Source of the DNA: JAVKDP01 sp040222185
Lineage (GTDB): Bacteria; Bacteroidota; Rhodothermia; Balneolales; Balneolaceae
Assembly: GCA_040222185.1 (NCBI GenBank)
Contig: JAVKDP010000082.1
Span: forward strand, 17,790 to 81,789
DNA length: 64,000 nucleotides
Direction: 5' to 3'
Below, one piece after another: positions 8,126-16,328 of the stretch. The position numbers were made by a program, and so were the translations under genes. How positions within the stretch are numbered: the first letter of the stretch is position 1; every line of letters begins with the position of its first letter. Under the pieces are notes generated by a model, which was given only the letters and a program-made list of their open reading frames with translations, did not search any database and was not told the origin of the DNA.

Positions 8126-10354
8126 ATGTCCACAGATAAAGCAAAGATTATTTACACCTACACCGATGAAGCACCTGCGTTAGCTACGCATTCTTTTTTA
8201 CCTATCATTGAAGCTTTTACTAAAGCCGCTGGTGTAGTTGTAGAAACCAGGGACATCTCACTATCCGGAAGGATTATTGCCAACTTCCCGGACTATCTTT
8301 CTGAAGAACAACGTATTCCTGATGCTTTATCTGAACTTGGCGAACTTGCCAAGACCCCGGAGGCAAACATTATCAAACTTCCGAATATTAGCGCTTCAAT
8401 ACCACAATTAGTTGCTGCTATTAAAGAATTGCAGGCCAAAGGATACGCACTTCCTGATTTTCCTGAAGAACCAAAAAGTGATGAAGAAAAGGCTATCCGA
8501 ACACAGTATGCTAAAGTGTTGGGAAGTGCGGTAAACCCGGTACTAAGAGAAGGAAATTCTGACCGACGTGCTCCAAAAGCTGTGAAAGAGTATGCCCGAA
8601 AAAACCCACATTCAATGGGAACCTGGAGTGCGGATTCCAAAACACATGTTTCCACCATGGGTCAGGGTGATTTCTTCTCTAACGAAAAATCAGTTACTGT
8701 CTCTGAGCCTACAAACGTTCGGATTGAACATGTAGCTGAAGATGGAAGTGTAAACGTGCTAAAAGAGAATGTATCTCTACTAGCAGATGAAATTATTGAC
8801 GGCACTTTTATGAGCAAGAAAGCATTGGTTAGCTTCTTGTCTGAACAAGTTAAAGATGCTAAAGATGCAGGCATCCTCTTCTCCCTCCATATGAAAGCAA
8901 CCATGATGAAAGTATCTGATCCAAAGATTTTTGGGCATGGTGTTCGATCTTTCTTTGCGGATGTTTTTGAAAAGCACGGTGAAACTCTTGCTTCCCTGGG
9001 AGCTGATGCTACAAATGGTTTTGGTGATATCCTTGCGAAGCTGAATGAACTCCCAGCTGATAAGAAAGCTGAAATCGAAGCTGATATCCAGGCTTGTTAC
9101 GACAATGGGCCGGATTTAGCGATGGTCAACTCAGATAAAGGAATTACAAACCTGCACGTTCCAAGCGATGTAATAATTGATGCTTCAATGCCTGCAATGA
9201 TTCGTACATCCGGACAAATGTGGAATACAGAAGGGAAACTGCAAGATGCAAAGGCAGTTATCCCGGACAGCAGTTATGCTGGCGTGTACCAGGCAACCAT
9301 CGACTTCTGTAAAAAACATGGTGCTTTCGATCCTACTACAATGGGAAGTGTTCCTAATGTTGGGCTAATGGCTCAAAAAGCTGAAGAATATGGCTCACAT
9401 GACAAGACATTTGAGATAGCGTCGAACGGTACAGTTCGTATGGTTACAGATGCAGGTGAGACTTTAATGGAACATATTGTAGAAACCGGTGACATCTGGA
9501 GAGCCTGCCAGGTTAAAGACGCTCCAATCCGAGATTGGGTTAAACTAGCAGTAAACAGAGCTAAAGCAACTGGAAGCCCTGCTGTATTCTGGTTAAACAA
9601 AGAACGAGCTCATGACACTCAGCTTATTTCAAAAGTAAATGCTTACCTGAAAGATCATGATACCAACGGGCTGGAGATTCATATTATGTCTCCTGTTGAT
9701 GCAACAAACTTCTCACTCGACAGAATTAAAGACGGAAAAGACACAATTTCAGTAACAGGTAATGTATTACGTGATTACCTGACCGACCTCTTCCCTATCC
9801 TGGAACTAGGAACCAGTGCTAAAATGCTTTCTATTGTTCCTCTTATGAATGGCGGTGGATTATTTGAAACAGGTGCTGGCGGATCTGCTCCAAAGCACGT
9901 TCAGCAGTTTGTTGCAGAGAATTACTTACGCTGGGATTCTCTGGGTGAATTCCTCGCACTGGCAGTTTCTCTGGAGCACTTATCTGAGACATTTAGCAAT
10001 CCAACGGCTAAAGTTCTTTCAGAAACACTGGATGATGCCACTTCAAAATTCCTTGACAACGACAAATCACCTGCACGCCGTTTAGGTAAAATTGATAACC
10101 GAGGAAGTCACTTCTACCTCGCTATGTATTGGGCTGAAGCTTTAGCTGCACAGGATTCCGATGCTGATCTTAAAGCACGTTTCGCTCCAATTGCACAGGC
10201 TATGTCAGAAAATGAAACAAAAATTAATGAAGAACTTATTGGAGTACAGGGTTCACCTGTTGACATCGATGGCTACTACAAAGTAGATTGGGCTAAGACC
10301 GATGTGGCAATGAAACCAAGCAATACTCTTAATGAAATCCTGGCCGGAGTTTAA
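8126..10354 (+). CDS. icd: NADP-dependent isocitrate dehydrogenase, monomeric type
   Basis: Oxidatively decarboxylates isocitrate to 2-oxoglutarate with NADP in the TCA cycle. Its 742 residues match the monomeric (IDH-II) class, unrelated in length to the ~420-residue dimeric enzyme. Recognisable blocks include KIIYTYTDEAPALATHSFLPI at the N-terminus, LREGNSDRRAPKAVKEYARKNPHSMGTWS near 138, the MKATMMKVSDPKIFGHGV metal/substrate region near 256, and GGLFETGAGGSAPKHVQQF near 580. The ATG start begins the conserved N-terminus. It is followed by a small lipoprotein gene, 29 bases away. Confidence 0.96.
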   Translation: MSTDKAKIIYTYTDEAPALATHSFLPIIEAFTKAAGVVVETRDISLSGRIIANFPDYLSEEQRIPDALSELGELAKTPEANIIKLPNISASIPQLVAAIKELQAKGYALPDFPEEPKSDEEKAIRTQYAKVLGSAVNPVLREGNSDRRAPKAVKEYARKNPHSMGTWSADSKTHVSTMGQGDFFSNEKSVTVSEPTNVRIEHVAEDGSVNVLKENVSLLADEIIDGTFMSKKALVSFLSEQVKDAKDAGILFSLHMKATMMKVSDPKIFGHGVRSFFADVFEKHGETLASLGADATNGFGDILAKLNELPADKKAEIEADIQACYDNGPDLAMVNSDKGITNLHVPSDVIIDASMPAMIRTSGQMWNTEGKLQDAKAVIPDSSYAGVYQATIDFCKKHGAFDPTTMGSVPNVGLMAQKAEEYGSHDKTFEIASNGTVRMVTDAGETLMEHIVETGDIWRACQVKDAPIRDWVKLAVNRAKATGSPAVFWLNKERAHDTQLISKVNAYLKDHDTNGLEIHIMSPVDATNFSLDRIKDGKDTISVTGNVLRDYLTDLFPILELGTSAKMLSIVPLMNGGGLFETGAGGSAPKHVQQFVAENYLRWDSLGEFLALAVSLEHLSETFSNPTAKVLSETLDDATSKFLDNDKSPARRLGKIDNRGSHFYLAMYWAEALAAQDSDADLKARFAPIAQAMSENETKINEELIGVQGSPVDIDGYYKVDWAKTDVAMKPSNTLNEILAGV

Positions 10355-10383
10355 AAACATGAGACAGTAAAAGGCCTTCTTTT

Positions 10384-10833
10384 ATGAAAGATATATTCTT
10401 TTTTGGGTTTGTTATCATTTTAACTGTCTCGTGTACACAACCACCGAGTGAGCAACTAATCAGGGAAAGGATCTCAGAATTTGACCTGGCTTATAAAACA
10501 GGTGATGTAAGTAGTCTTGACCAAATGGTTTCAAAAGATTACTTGCACACCAACCCTTCCGGCAGCGTCATCACAAGAGAAAACTGGTTAAACTGGAATA
10601 CATCCAGGGGCGAAGCCATTCAGTCTGGTGAACTCATAGTTAATACCTATGAAACTTCGGAGCTCGATATAAGGATCAGGAACGCTACTACTGTAGTTGT
10701 TAGTGGAGTTAACACTTCAACTGGTATAAATAAGGGTGAACCCTTCGAAACAAAGGTTCGCTTTACACATCTATGGGTATTAGAAGATGGTATATGGAAA
10801 AGAGCCGTTTTCCATGACTCGTATCTGGATTAA
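10384..10833 (+). CDS. NTF2-like (DUF4440-type) lipoprotein
   Basis: A 149-residue predicted lipoprotein: hydrophobic leader 1-16, lipobox TVSC with Cys at about 17. The mature part has the NTF2/SnoaL cone fold pattern: helix (EQLIRERISEFDLAYKTGDVSSLDQM), DYLHTNPSGSVITRENWLNW, then strands ending in RFTHLWVLEDGIWKRAVFHDSYL. Such domains can bind small ligands or be weak enzymes. No catalytic residues can be assigned, so the role is unknown. A second NTF2-like protein without a signal lies at 50246. The gene may be read from the isocitrate dehydrogenase promoter. Confidence 0.75.
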   Translation: MKDIFFFGFVIILTVSCTQPPSEQLIRERISEFDLAYKTGDVSSLDQMVSKDYLHTNPSGSVITRENWLNWNTSRGEAIQSGELIVNTYETSELDIRIRNATTVVVSGVNTSTGINKGEPFETKVRFTHLWVLEDGIWKRAVFHDSYLD

Positions 10834-10914
10834 CGCTCTACTCTTTATTATTTACAACTTCATTAAGATTCGAAAAAACCTCAGAACCCAGAGTTAGTGG
10901 TTAAAAAATAACCA

Positions 10915-10943
10915 GTCATCCTGAGACTACTGCCGAAGGATCT
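10915..10943 (+). repeat. Dispersed repeat, copy 1 (upstream of GH13 gene)
   Basis: A 29-base element beginning GTCATCCTGAG and ending GAAGGATCT. Copy 2 lies at 13016-13044 in the opposite orientation; 24 or more positions agree, with differences in the central nine bases. Bases 10935-10952 also form a perfect hairpin (GAAGGAT, loop CTAA, ATCCTTC). It sits in the 214-base gap before the GH13 gene. Confidence 0.65.
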
Positions 10944-11047
10944 AAATCCTTCTAGGCGATTCAAGGCCATACGATTAAAAGACTCAAAACTAGCAAACCT
11001 CCCCTCCCTTTAGTATCATCACCGAATACTAAAATCAATCGTATCGA

Positions 11048-12973
11048 ATGCCTCGCTTTTTAAAGTCTTCTCTACTCCTTTTTTTATGTCTTTTTTGCTC
11101 ACTTGTAATTTTACAGAGTTGTACTGAGCCTGAAACTCCTGTAACTGCTTTTGAAGATCCACCTGAATGGTCTAAAGAGGTCGTTTGGTATCAGATTTTT
11201 GTGGAGCGCTTCAGAAATGGAGATCCAACTAATGATCCTACCGTTGAAGATATACAAGGAGCGTATCCTGGCATGATTCCAGAAGGCTGGGCGGTTACTC
11301 CGTGGACTCACGATTGGTATAAAGACGATCCCTACTTTGCTAACCTTCCTGAGATTCGGGACTTCTTTGGCAATGAACTGAATTATTTTGGACAGAAAGC
11401 ACAACTTCGTCGCTATGGAGGAGATTTACAGGGAGTTTTAGACAAGATGGATTACCTGGAATCACTGGGTATAACTGCTGTTTATTTTAATCCACTAAAT
11501 GACGCACCTTCTTTGCATAAATACGATGCGAGAAACTGGCATCATATCGATCGGAATTTTGGCCCTACCCCTGAAGAAGATGCTGAGATGATAGCTTCTG
11601 AAAACCCGACGGATCCTTCAACATGGAAATGGACCGGGGCAGATAAGTTATTTCTTAAAGTGATTGAAGAGTTTCATAAGCGAGATATAAAAGTAATTAT
11701 CGATTACTCCTGGAACCATACCGGGATTGAGTTCTGGGCCTGGAAAGATATCCTTGAAAAAGGAAAAGACTCTGAATATGCTGACTGGTACTGGATTGAT
11801 GCTTTTGATGATCCGAATACAGAAGAAAACGAATTCGAGTTTACAGGCTGGGCAGGTGTTCGTTCCCTACCTGAGATCAAAGAAACGGTACGGCAGGATC
11901 ATAGCCAATCGGTAGAAGTATTTGAAGGTAATATCACCAGTGAAGTGGTTCGCCAGCATATTTTTGATGTTACCCGGCGCTGGCTTGATCCAAACGGAGA
12001 TGGTGATCCTTCAGATGGTGTTGATGGTTACCGCCTGGATGTAGCTGCAGAAACGCCCCTGGGATTTTGGAGAGATTTTAGGAAAGTAGTTCGGGAAGTA
12101 AACCCTGATGCTTATTTGCTTGGAGAAATCTGGTGGCAACAATACCCTGATAAATTACTTGACCCTGAACCTGTTGTTCGTGGCGATGTATTTGATGCCC
12201 CAATGAACTATCGCTGGTATAGAGCAACAAGACATTTCTTTAATCAATCTCCTCATAAAATATCTGTTTCTGAGTACGTGGATAGCCTTGAGTCTTTTAA
12301 GTCGAACCTGAGGCCGCAAAGTAACTATGCTATGATGAATCTTACATCGAGCCATGATGTCCCCCGCTTTGGCACTTCGATCTATAACAAGAATAAATAC
12401 AAGTTCCAGCCAAAGCCTGATGATAACCCTGCTTATAAAATAGACAAACCGGATGCTGAAGCATACCAAACCATGAAGCTCATCCTTGCACAGCAGTTTA
12501 CTTATGTGGGTTCTCCTCAAATCTGGGCTGGTGATGAAATGGGAATGTGGGGAGCTGATGATCCCTCCACCCGAAAACCACTGATCTGGAAAGATTATGA
12601 GTTCGAGCCTGAAACCACTCATCCCAATGGATTAGACCGCCCTGCTAATGAAGTAAAGTTTAATGATGATTGGTTCGCTCTTTATCAGAAACTGATTCAA
12701 ATACGAAAAACTAACCCTGTTCTTTCGTCAGGTGCATTCGAATACTTACTTACTGATGATGAAAGCGAAGTTCTTTCTTATAGCCGGTTTGATGAGTCTA
12801 GTGAAGTTATTACCGTCTTTAACTCAAGTGATTCTGAGAAGACTGTTTCTGTTTCAAGTAAACTGGATGGTAATTTTACAGATGAGCTAAACGGTTTTGA
12901 TGTAATTCGATCTGGGGATGAGGTTACTATTACCCTCCCTGCAAGAACTGCCGCTATTTTGGTTATGGAGTAA
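11048..12973 (+). CDS. GH13 alpha-amylase-family lipoprotein
   Basis: Probable alpha-glucan hydrolase (amylase, neopullulanase or cyclomaltodextrinase group), 641 residues, exported and lipid-anchored (lipobox LQSC, Cys near 25, then an acidic tether). The GH13 regions appear in order: DYSWNHTG (region I), a Ca-site-like DPNGDGDPSDG leading into GYRLDVAAE with the nucleophile Asp (II), LLGEIWW with the acid/base Glu (III) and SSHDVPRFG with the third Asp (IV). A C-terminal beta domain starts near 560. The exact substrate is not decidable. It stands alone between two inverted repeat copies, so there is no evidence of a starch-utilisation cluster here. Confidence 0.92.
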   Translation: MPRFLKSSLLLFLCLFCSLVILQSCTEPETPVTAFEDPPEWSKEVVWYQIFVERFRNGDPTNDPTVEDIQGAYPGMIPEGWAVTPWTHDWYKDDPYFANLPEIRDFFGNELNYFGQKAQLRRYGGDLQGVLDKMDYLESLGITAVYFNPLNDAPSLHKYDARNWHHIDRNFGPTPEEDAEMIASENPTDPSTWKWTGADKLFLKVIEEFHKRDIKVIIDYSWNHTGIEFWAWKDILEKGKDSEYADWYWIDAFDDPNTEENEFEFTGWAGVRSLPEIKETVRQDHSQSVEVFEGNITSEVVRQHIFDVTRRWLDPNGDGDPSDGVDGYRLDVAAETPLGFWRDFRKVVREVNPDAYLLGEIWWQQYPDKLLDPEPVVRGDVFDAPMNYRWYRATRHFFNQSPHKISVSEYVDSLESFKSNLRPQSNYAMMNLTSSHDVPRFGTSIYNKNKYKFQPKPDDNPAYKIDKPDAEAYQTMKLILAQQFTYVGSPQIWAGDEMGMWGADDPSTRKPLIWKDYEFEPETTHPNGLDRPANEVKFNDDWFALYQKLIQIRKTNPVLSSGAFEYLLTDDESEVLSYSRFDESSEVITVFNSSDSEKTVSVSSKLDGNFTDELNGFDVIRSGDEVTITLPARTAAILVME

Positions 12974-12981
12974 GTTTTTTT

Positions 12982-13005
12982 CTTCACCTTTAAATCAAGG
13001 TGAAG
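12982..13005. other. Perfect 9-bp hairpin after GH13 gene
   Basis: CTTCACCTT, loop TAAATC, AAGGTGAAG. It lies 9 bases after the GH13 stop, but the T-run precedes rather than follows the stem, so it is not a canonical intrinsic terminator. It may protect the 3' end or belong to the adjacent repeat element. Confidence 0.5.
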
Positions 13006-13015
13006 CCTTGGTAGT

Positions 13016-13044
13016 AGATCCTTCGGAAGTATCCTCAGGATGAC
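13016..13044 (-). repeat. Dispersed repeat, copy 2 (downstream of GH13 gene)
   Basis: Inverted copy of the element at 10915: it reads AGATCCTTC ... CTCAGGATGAC on the plus strand. With copy 1 it brackets the GH13 gene in inverted orientation about 2.1 kb apart. No transposase or target duplication is visible. Confidence 0.65.
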
Positions 13045-13088
13045 TATCTCTAAATTAAAATACAGGCTCTGCATCCGATACGATCAAT

Positions 13089-13108
13089 TATAGGCTTAAA
13101 AACCTATA
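13089..13108. promoter_or_regulatory. Palindromic operator-like site 1 upstream of satD
   Basis: TATAGG-N8-CCTATA, a 20-base palindrome. A second site with the same arms and length lies 28 bases downstream. The bases after it (TATTTTG) resemble a -7 promoter element, so a bound protein could block RNA polymerase. Confidence 0.55.
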
Positions 13109-13116
13109 TTTTGCAT

Positions 13117-13136
13117 TATAGGCTATTTAACCTATA
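13117..13136. promoter_or_regulatory. Palindromic operator-like site 2 upstream of satD
   Basis: TATAGG-N8-CCTATA, identical arms to site 1, ending 7 bases before the satD ATG. Two sites of equal geometry in tandem suggest cooperative binding of a dimeric regulator, plausibly the HTH-bearing SatD-like protein itself. Confidence 0.55.
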
Positions 13137-13143
13137 TTAAGGC

Positions 13144-13758
13144 ATGACAAGTATTATCACCAGCGATATCATTAACTCCAGGAAAGCTCACTCAGAGAAG
13201 TGGTTACACTCTCTGAAATCAGAGTTGAATAAAATTGGTACCACTCCGAAAGACTGGGAGATTTATCGCGGGGATAGTTTCCAGGTTGAAATAAAAGACC
13301 CGAGACAAGCCCTGACAAAAGCCATTCAGTTAAAAGCAGTGATAAAACAATACAAAGGGCTTGATGTTCGAATGTGTATTGGGATTGGGGATAAAAGCTA
13401 TTCATCTGAAAGAATAACAGAATCGAATGGAGAAGCATTTATCAATTCAGGGCAAGGCTTTGAAGAACTCAAAAAGAATAAGCAGACACTAAGTATTGTA
13501 AGTCCGAATAGAGACTTTAACCAGGAAATGAATTTATTGATACGCCTCTCCCTCATTGCAATGGACAACTGGACTCCTGCTGTTGCTGAGTTTGTAACCC
13601 TTAGCAGCGGACTCCTGCAAGAGCAAATAGCCAAAATACTAGACATTAGCCAGGCTTCAGTGAGTGAACGGAACCAACGCTCCTACCTCTCCGAAATCAG
13701 GGATTTGGAAAAAACGTATCGAAAAAAAATATCCGCATATAAACTGGGAACATCATGA
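13144..13758 (+). CDS. SatD-family protein with C-terminal helix-turn-helix
   Basis: A 204-residue protein. The N-terminal half (ITSDIINSR at 4-12, YRGDSFQVEI, VRMCIGIGDKSY) matches the SatD family, whose core resembles a nucleotide-cyclase-like fold of unknown function. The C-terminal 50 residues hold an HTH of sigma-region-4 type (LLQEQIAKILDISQASVSER, about 155-174). It therefore looks like a ligand-sensing DNA-binding protein. It overlaps the DUF3307 gene by 4 bases (ATGA), a pairing seen repeatedly in Bacteroidota. Two palindromes directly upstream make autoregulation likely; this is inference. Confidence 0.8.
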   Translation: MTSIITSDIINSRKAHSEKWLHSLKSELNKIGTTPKDWEIYRGDSFQVEIKDPRQALTKAIQLKAVIKQYKGLDVRMCIGIGDKSYSSERITESNGEAFINSGQGFEELKKNKQTLSIVSPNRDFNQEMNLLIRLSLIAMDNWTPAVAEFVTLSSGLLQEQIAKILDISQASVSERNQRSYLSEIRDLEKTYRKKISAYKLGTS

Positions 13759-14486
13759 TTGCTCTACAACTGATACTTGTACATTTAATTGGAGATTTCT
13801 TTCTACAGCCCAAATCCTGGGTAAAGGAAAAGGAAAAAGTCGCCATAAAATCCCCAAAACTGTACTATCATGTAGGTATTCATGGCCTGCTTACCTTCCT
13901 TGTACTGTGGCTTACAAATACAGAATTTAACCAGGTTCTTTGGATTACGGGTGTAATTTTTGCGACTCATTTAACCATTGATGCCACAAAGCTTGTGCTC
14001 AACAATAAGAATGAGGAATTATATAAAAGCTATTTCGTGGTAGATCAAATTCTTCACTTTCTGGTAATTGGAGGAATATGGTATGTGTATGAGGGTACAG
14101 CCTCTTCACTCGATTGGTTATTCAGTGAACAAACTTTATTAGCTGTTGTTTGTGTGCTCTTCCTCACCAACCCCCTATCTATTATCATTAAGGTTTTGAT
14201 ATCGGACTTATCTCCTGAGAAAAAAGGAAACAAAGAAGATTCTCTGGCTAATGCAGGTAAACTCATCGGTATCCTGGAAAGGCTACTCATCTTTGGTTTC
14301 GTAATAAGTGGAAACTGGGAAGGCGTAGGTTTTCTACTTGCAGCAAAATCAGTATTTCGTTTTGGCGACCTCAAAGATTCCCAGGATCGAAAACTCACTG
14401 AATATATATTGATAGGAACCCTTCTAAGCTTTGGATTGGCAATTCTTACAGGGGTTATATATACCTCGATAGCTCAAGTTCTTTAA
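13755..14486 (+). CDS. DUF3307 integral membrane protein
   Basis: A 243-residue polytopic membrane protein with about six hydrophobic segments. The DUF3307 signature is at the start: LVHLIGDFFLQPKSWVKEKEKVA, then LYYHVGIHGLLTFLVLW and the ATHLTIDATKL block. These carry conserved His/Asp residues in or near the membrane, and KSVFRFGDLK occurs near the C-terminus. The family has no established activity. Translation is coupled to the SatD-like gene through the ATGA overlap, so the pair probably acts as one unit, with a cytoplasmic regulator and a membrane partner. Confidence 0.82.
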   Translation: MIALQLILVHLIGDFFLQPKSWVKEKEKVAIKSPKLYYHVGIHGLLTFLVLWLTNTEFNQVLWITGVIFATHLTIDATKLVLNNKNEELYKSYFVVDQILHFLVIGGIWYVYEGTASSLDWLFSEQTLLAVVCVLFLTNPLSIIIKVLISDLSPEKKGNKEDSLANAGKLIGILERLLIFGFVISGNWEGVGFLLAAKSVFRFGDLKDSQDRKLTEYILIGTLLSFGLAILTGVIYTSIAQVL

Positions 14487-14683
14487 AAACATATTTTCAC
14501 CAGTTGATGTAATAGCAGGTTTTATTCTCCTTTCACCTCTACACAACCTCAACATAGATTTGATCTAAACTCGTACTTCTACATATTCCTTTTAAGAGTT
14601 TTTACAATTTATACTATTCTGCCTGAGGCAAACGTAGTAGCGCAAACTTTGAATTTTAATTAAGGGGTAGAAATAAGACAAAT

Positions 14684-15112
14684 ATGAAAAGCATAGTACT
14701 TATCCTTACGCTAGTATTTGGTTCATATGGCTTAAATTATGAATGGCTTACTGATTTAAATGAAGCCAAAAAAGCTGCTGCTGAAGAAGACCGAACCATT
14801 ATTCTCGTATTCCAGGGTTCTGATTGGTGTGGCCCTTGCATAAAACTGAGCCGGGAAGTTTGGGATACGGAAGTATTCCAGGAATATGCGGAAGATAACT
14901 TTGTAATGCTCCAGGCCGACTTTCCCAAAAGAAAGAAAAATGCCCTAACCGATGAGCAACACGAAAAGAATAATAAACTGGCAGAGCAGTATAACCCAAA
15001 TGGTCATTTCCCCTTCGTTGTTGTAATGGACAAGGAAGGAAATGTGCTGGGTGAAACGGGATACAACAAAATGAAAACCGTTGAATTTATTGAATTACTG
15101 GAGTCATTCTAA
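14684..15112 (+). CDS. Exported thioredoxin-fold protein
   Basis: 142 residues with a short N-terminal hydrophobic leader (about 1-15) and a thioredoxin fold. The redox motif is WCGPC (GSDWCGPCIKLSREVW, about residues 47-51), and the cis-proline region is HFPFVVVMDKEGNVLGETGY. It starts a tight four-gene operon with apbE (14-base gap), a DUF4266 lipoprotein and a DUF3570 barrel. A periplasmic disulfide or redox role serving that operon is inferred. The roughly 200 bases upstream contain no gene; I see no convincing promoter consensus there. Confidence 0.82.
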   Translation: MKSIVLILTLVFGSYGLNYEWLTDLNEAKKAAAEEDRTIILVFQGSDWCGPCIKLSREVWDTEVFQEYAEDNFVMLQADFPKRKKNALTDEQHEKNNKLAEQYNPNGHFPFVVVMDKEGNVLGETGYNKMKTVEFIELLESF

Positions 15113-15126
15113 CCATATCTTATAAC

Positions 15127-16110
15127 TTGAAGTCCTTTATCCTCTTTTTACTGACTTTCACCCTTTCTTCTTCGGTATTCGCACAAGAAATCCACAAACG
15201 TACTCTTTTGTTGATGGGCAGCCGTTTCGATATTACCGTTGTAGAGGAGGACTCCTCAACTGCTCATGCCTATATAGATATGGCTGTTGATGAAATTAAA
15301 AGAATTGAGCGTTTGATCTCATCCTGGGATCCGGATTCACAAACTTCATCTATTAACAGAAACTCAGGGATTAAACCCGTTAAGGTTAACCCTGAACTTT
15401 TCGAATTAATCGAACGATCTGTTCTTCTTTCAAAAATTACTGATGGAGCGTTTGATATTAGCTATGCATCGATGGATAAAGTATGGCACTTTGATGGAAG
15501 TATGACATCCATGCCCTCTGATGAAGCAATTAATTCTTCCGTCTCAAAAGTTGGGTACGATAATATTGAGATGAATAAAGATGAATCAACAGTGTTCCTA
15601 AAACTTCCGGGGATGAAGATCGGATTTGGAGGAATTGGCAAAGGATACGCTGCTGATAAAGCAAAAGAGCTGCTAATTGCTAATGGTGTCTCTTCAGGAA
15701 TTATAAACGCTTCCGGGGATATGGCTACCTGGGGAAAGCAACCAAATGGAGAAGAATGGAAAGTTGCTATAACTAACCCATTGAATAAAAATGCCTCTTT
15801 TGCCTTATTGCCGATTAGTGAACGCGCAGTAGTTACATCGGGTGATTACGAAAAATTTGTCTCTTTAAATGGTGTTAGATACAGTCATATTATTGACCCA
15901 AGAACCGGGTATCCAGTAACCGGGATAATCAGCGCTACTATTTTTGCTCCAAAAGCTGAGATAGCAGATGCATTAGCTACTTCCGTTTTTGTACTGGGAG
16001 TTGAAGTTGGGCTTGACAGGATCAATCAACTGCCTGACATTGAGTGCATCATAATAGACGAAGAAGGAAATATATTTACCTCAAACAATATCCAAATCGA
16101 TTCAAAATGA
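15127..16110 (+). CDS. apbE: FAD:protein FMN transferase (ApbE family)
   Basis: Attaches FMN from FAD covalently to Thr/Ser of exported flavoproteins; acts outside the cytoplasmic membrane. The TTG start is fixed by the signal peptide (KSFILFLLTFTLSSSVFA|Q). Family motifs are present: GFGGIGKGYAADKAKE near 177, NASGDMATWG near 197, HIIDPRTGYPV near 255 and the Mg-binding DALATSVFVLG near 281. The 327-residue length is normal. No recognisable FMN-binding-domain partner (NqrC/RnfG type) is encoded nearby, so its target is unknown. The stop overlaps the next start (ATGA). Confidence 0.93.
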   Translation: MKSFILFLLTFTLSSSVFAQEIHKRTLLLMGSRFDITVVEEDSSTAHAYIDMAVDEIKRIERLISSWDPDSQTSSINRNSGIKPVKVNPELFELIERSVLLSKITDGAFDISYASMDKVWHFDGSMTSMPSDEAINSSVSKVGYDNIEMNKDESTVFLKLPGMKIGFGGIGKGYAADKAKELLIANGVSSGIINASGDMATWGKQPNGEEWKVAITNPLNKNASFALLPISERAVVTSGDYEKFVSLNGVRYSHIIDPRTGYPVTGIISATIFAPKAEIADALATSVFVLGVEVGLDRINQLPDIECIIIDEEGNIFTSNNIQIDSK

Positions 16111-16319
16111 AGAAAAAATTATTATTGGGACTGCTTTTAATTGGCTTCACTTCAAATTGTGTGGTGATTAAAGAATATGAGAAAGTGAATATTAACGATA
16201 AAGATATGGTATTGGGAGCTTCATCGATCGACAGATTCCAGACAAATGCACAAGCCTACAGAGAAGCTGCAGTTGGTGCAAATGGTGGAAAAACCGGCGG
16301 TGGCTGCGGCTGTAATTAG
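16107..16319 (+). CDS. DUF4266 small lipoprotein
   Basis: Seventy residues: basic start and hydrophobic leader, lipobox TSNC with Cys near 18, then VVIKEYEKVNINDKDMVLG, and a glycine/cysteine-rich end (GGKTGGGCGCN). That tail is characteristic of DUF4266. The ATG at 16107 is preferred over the upstream in-frame start because it begins the leader and overlaps the apbE stop by 4 bases. The paired C-terminal cysteines could bind a metal or form a disulfide handled by the operon's thioredoxin-fold protein; this is inference. Confidence 0.85.
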   Translation: MKKKLLLGLLLIGFTSNCVVIKEYEKVNINDKDMVLGASSIDRFQTNAQAYREAAVGANGGKTGGGCGCN

Positions 16320-16328
16320 GATACAACT

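Noticed and set aside
12155..12622. 155-residue open frame antisense to the GH13 gene
   Set aside because: It lies wholly within a gene with clear catalytic motifs, has no recognisable domain and looks like a chance frame from codon bias.
12982..13005. Hairpin after GH13 gene considered as an intrinsic terminator
   Set aside because: The T-run lies before the stem, not after it, and the minus strand has no gene ending there.
13089..13136. Paired palindromes considered as an attachment or recombination site
   Set aside because: No integrase or mobile gene nearby; position just before a start codon fits an operator better.
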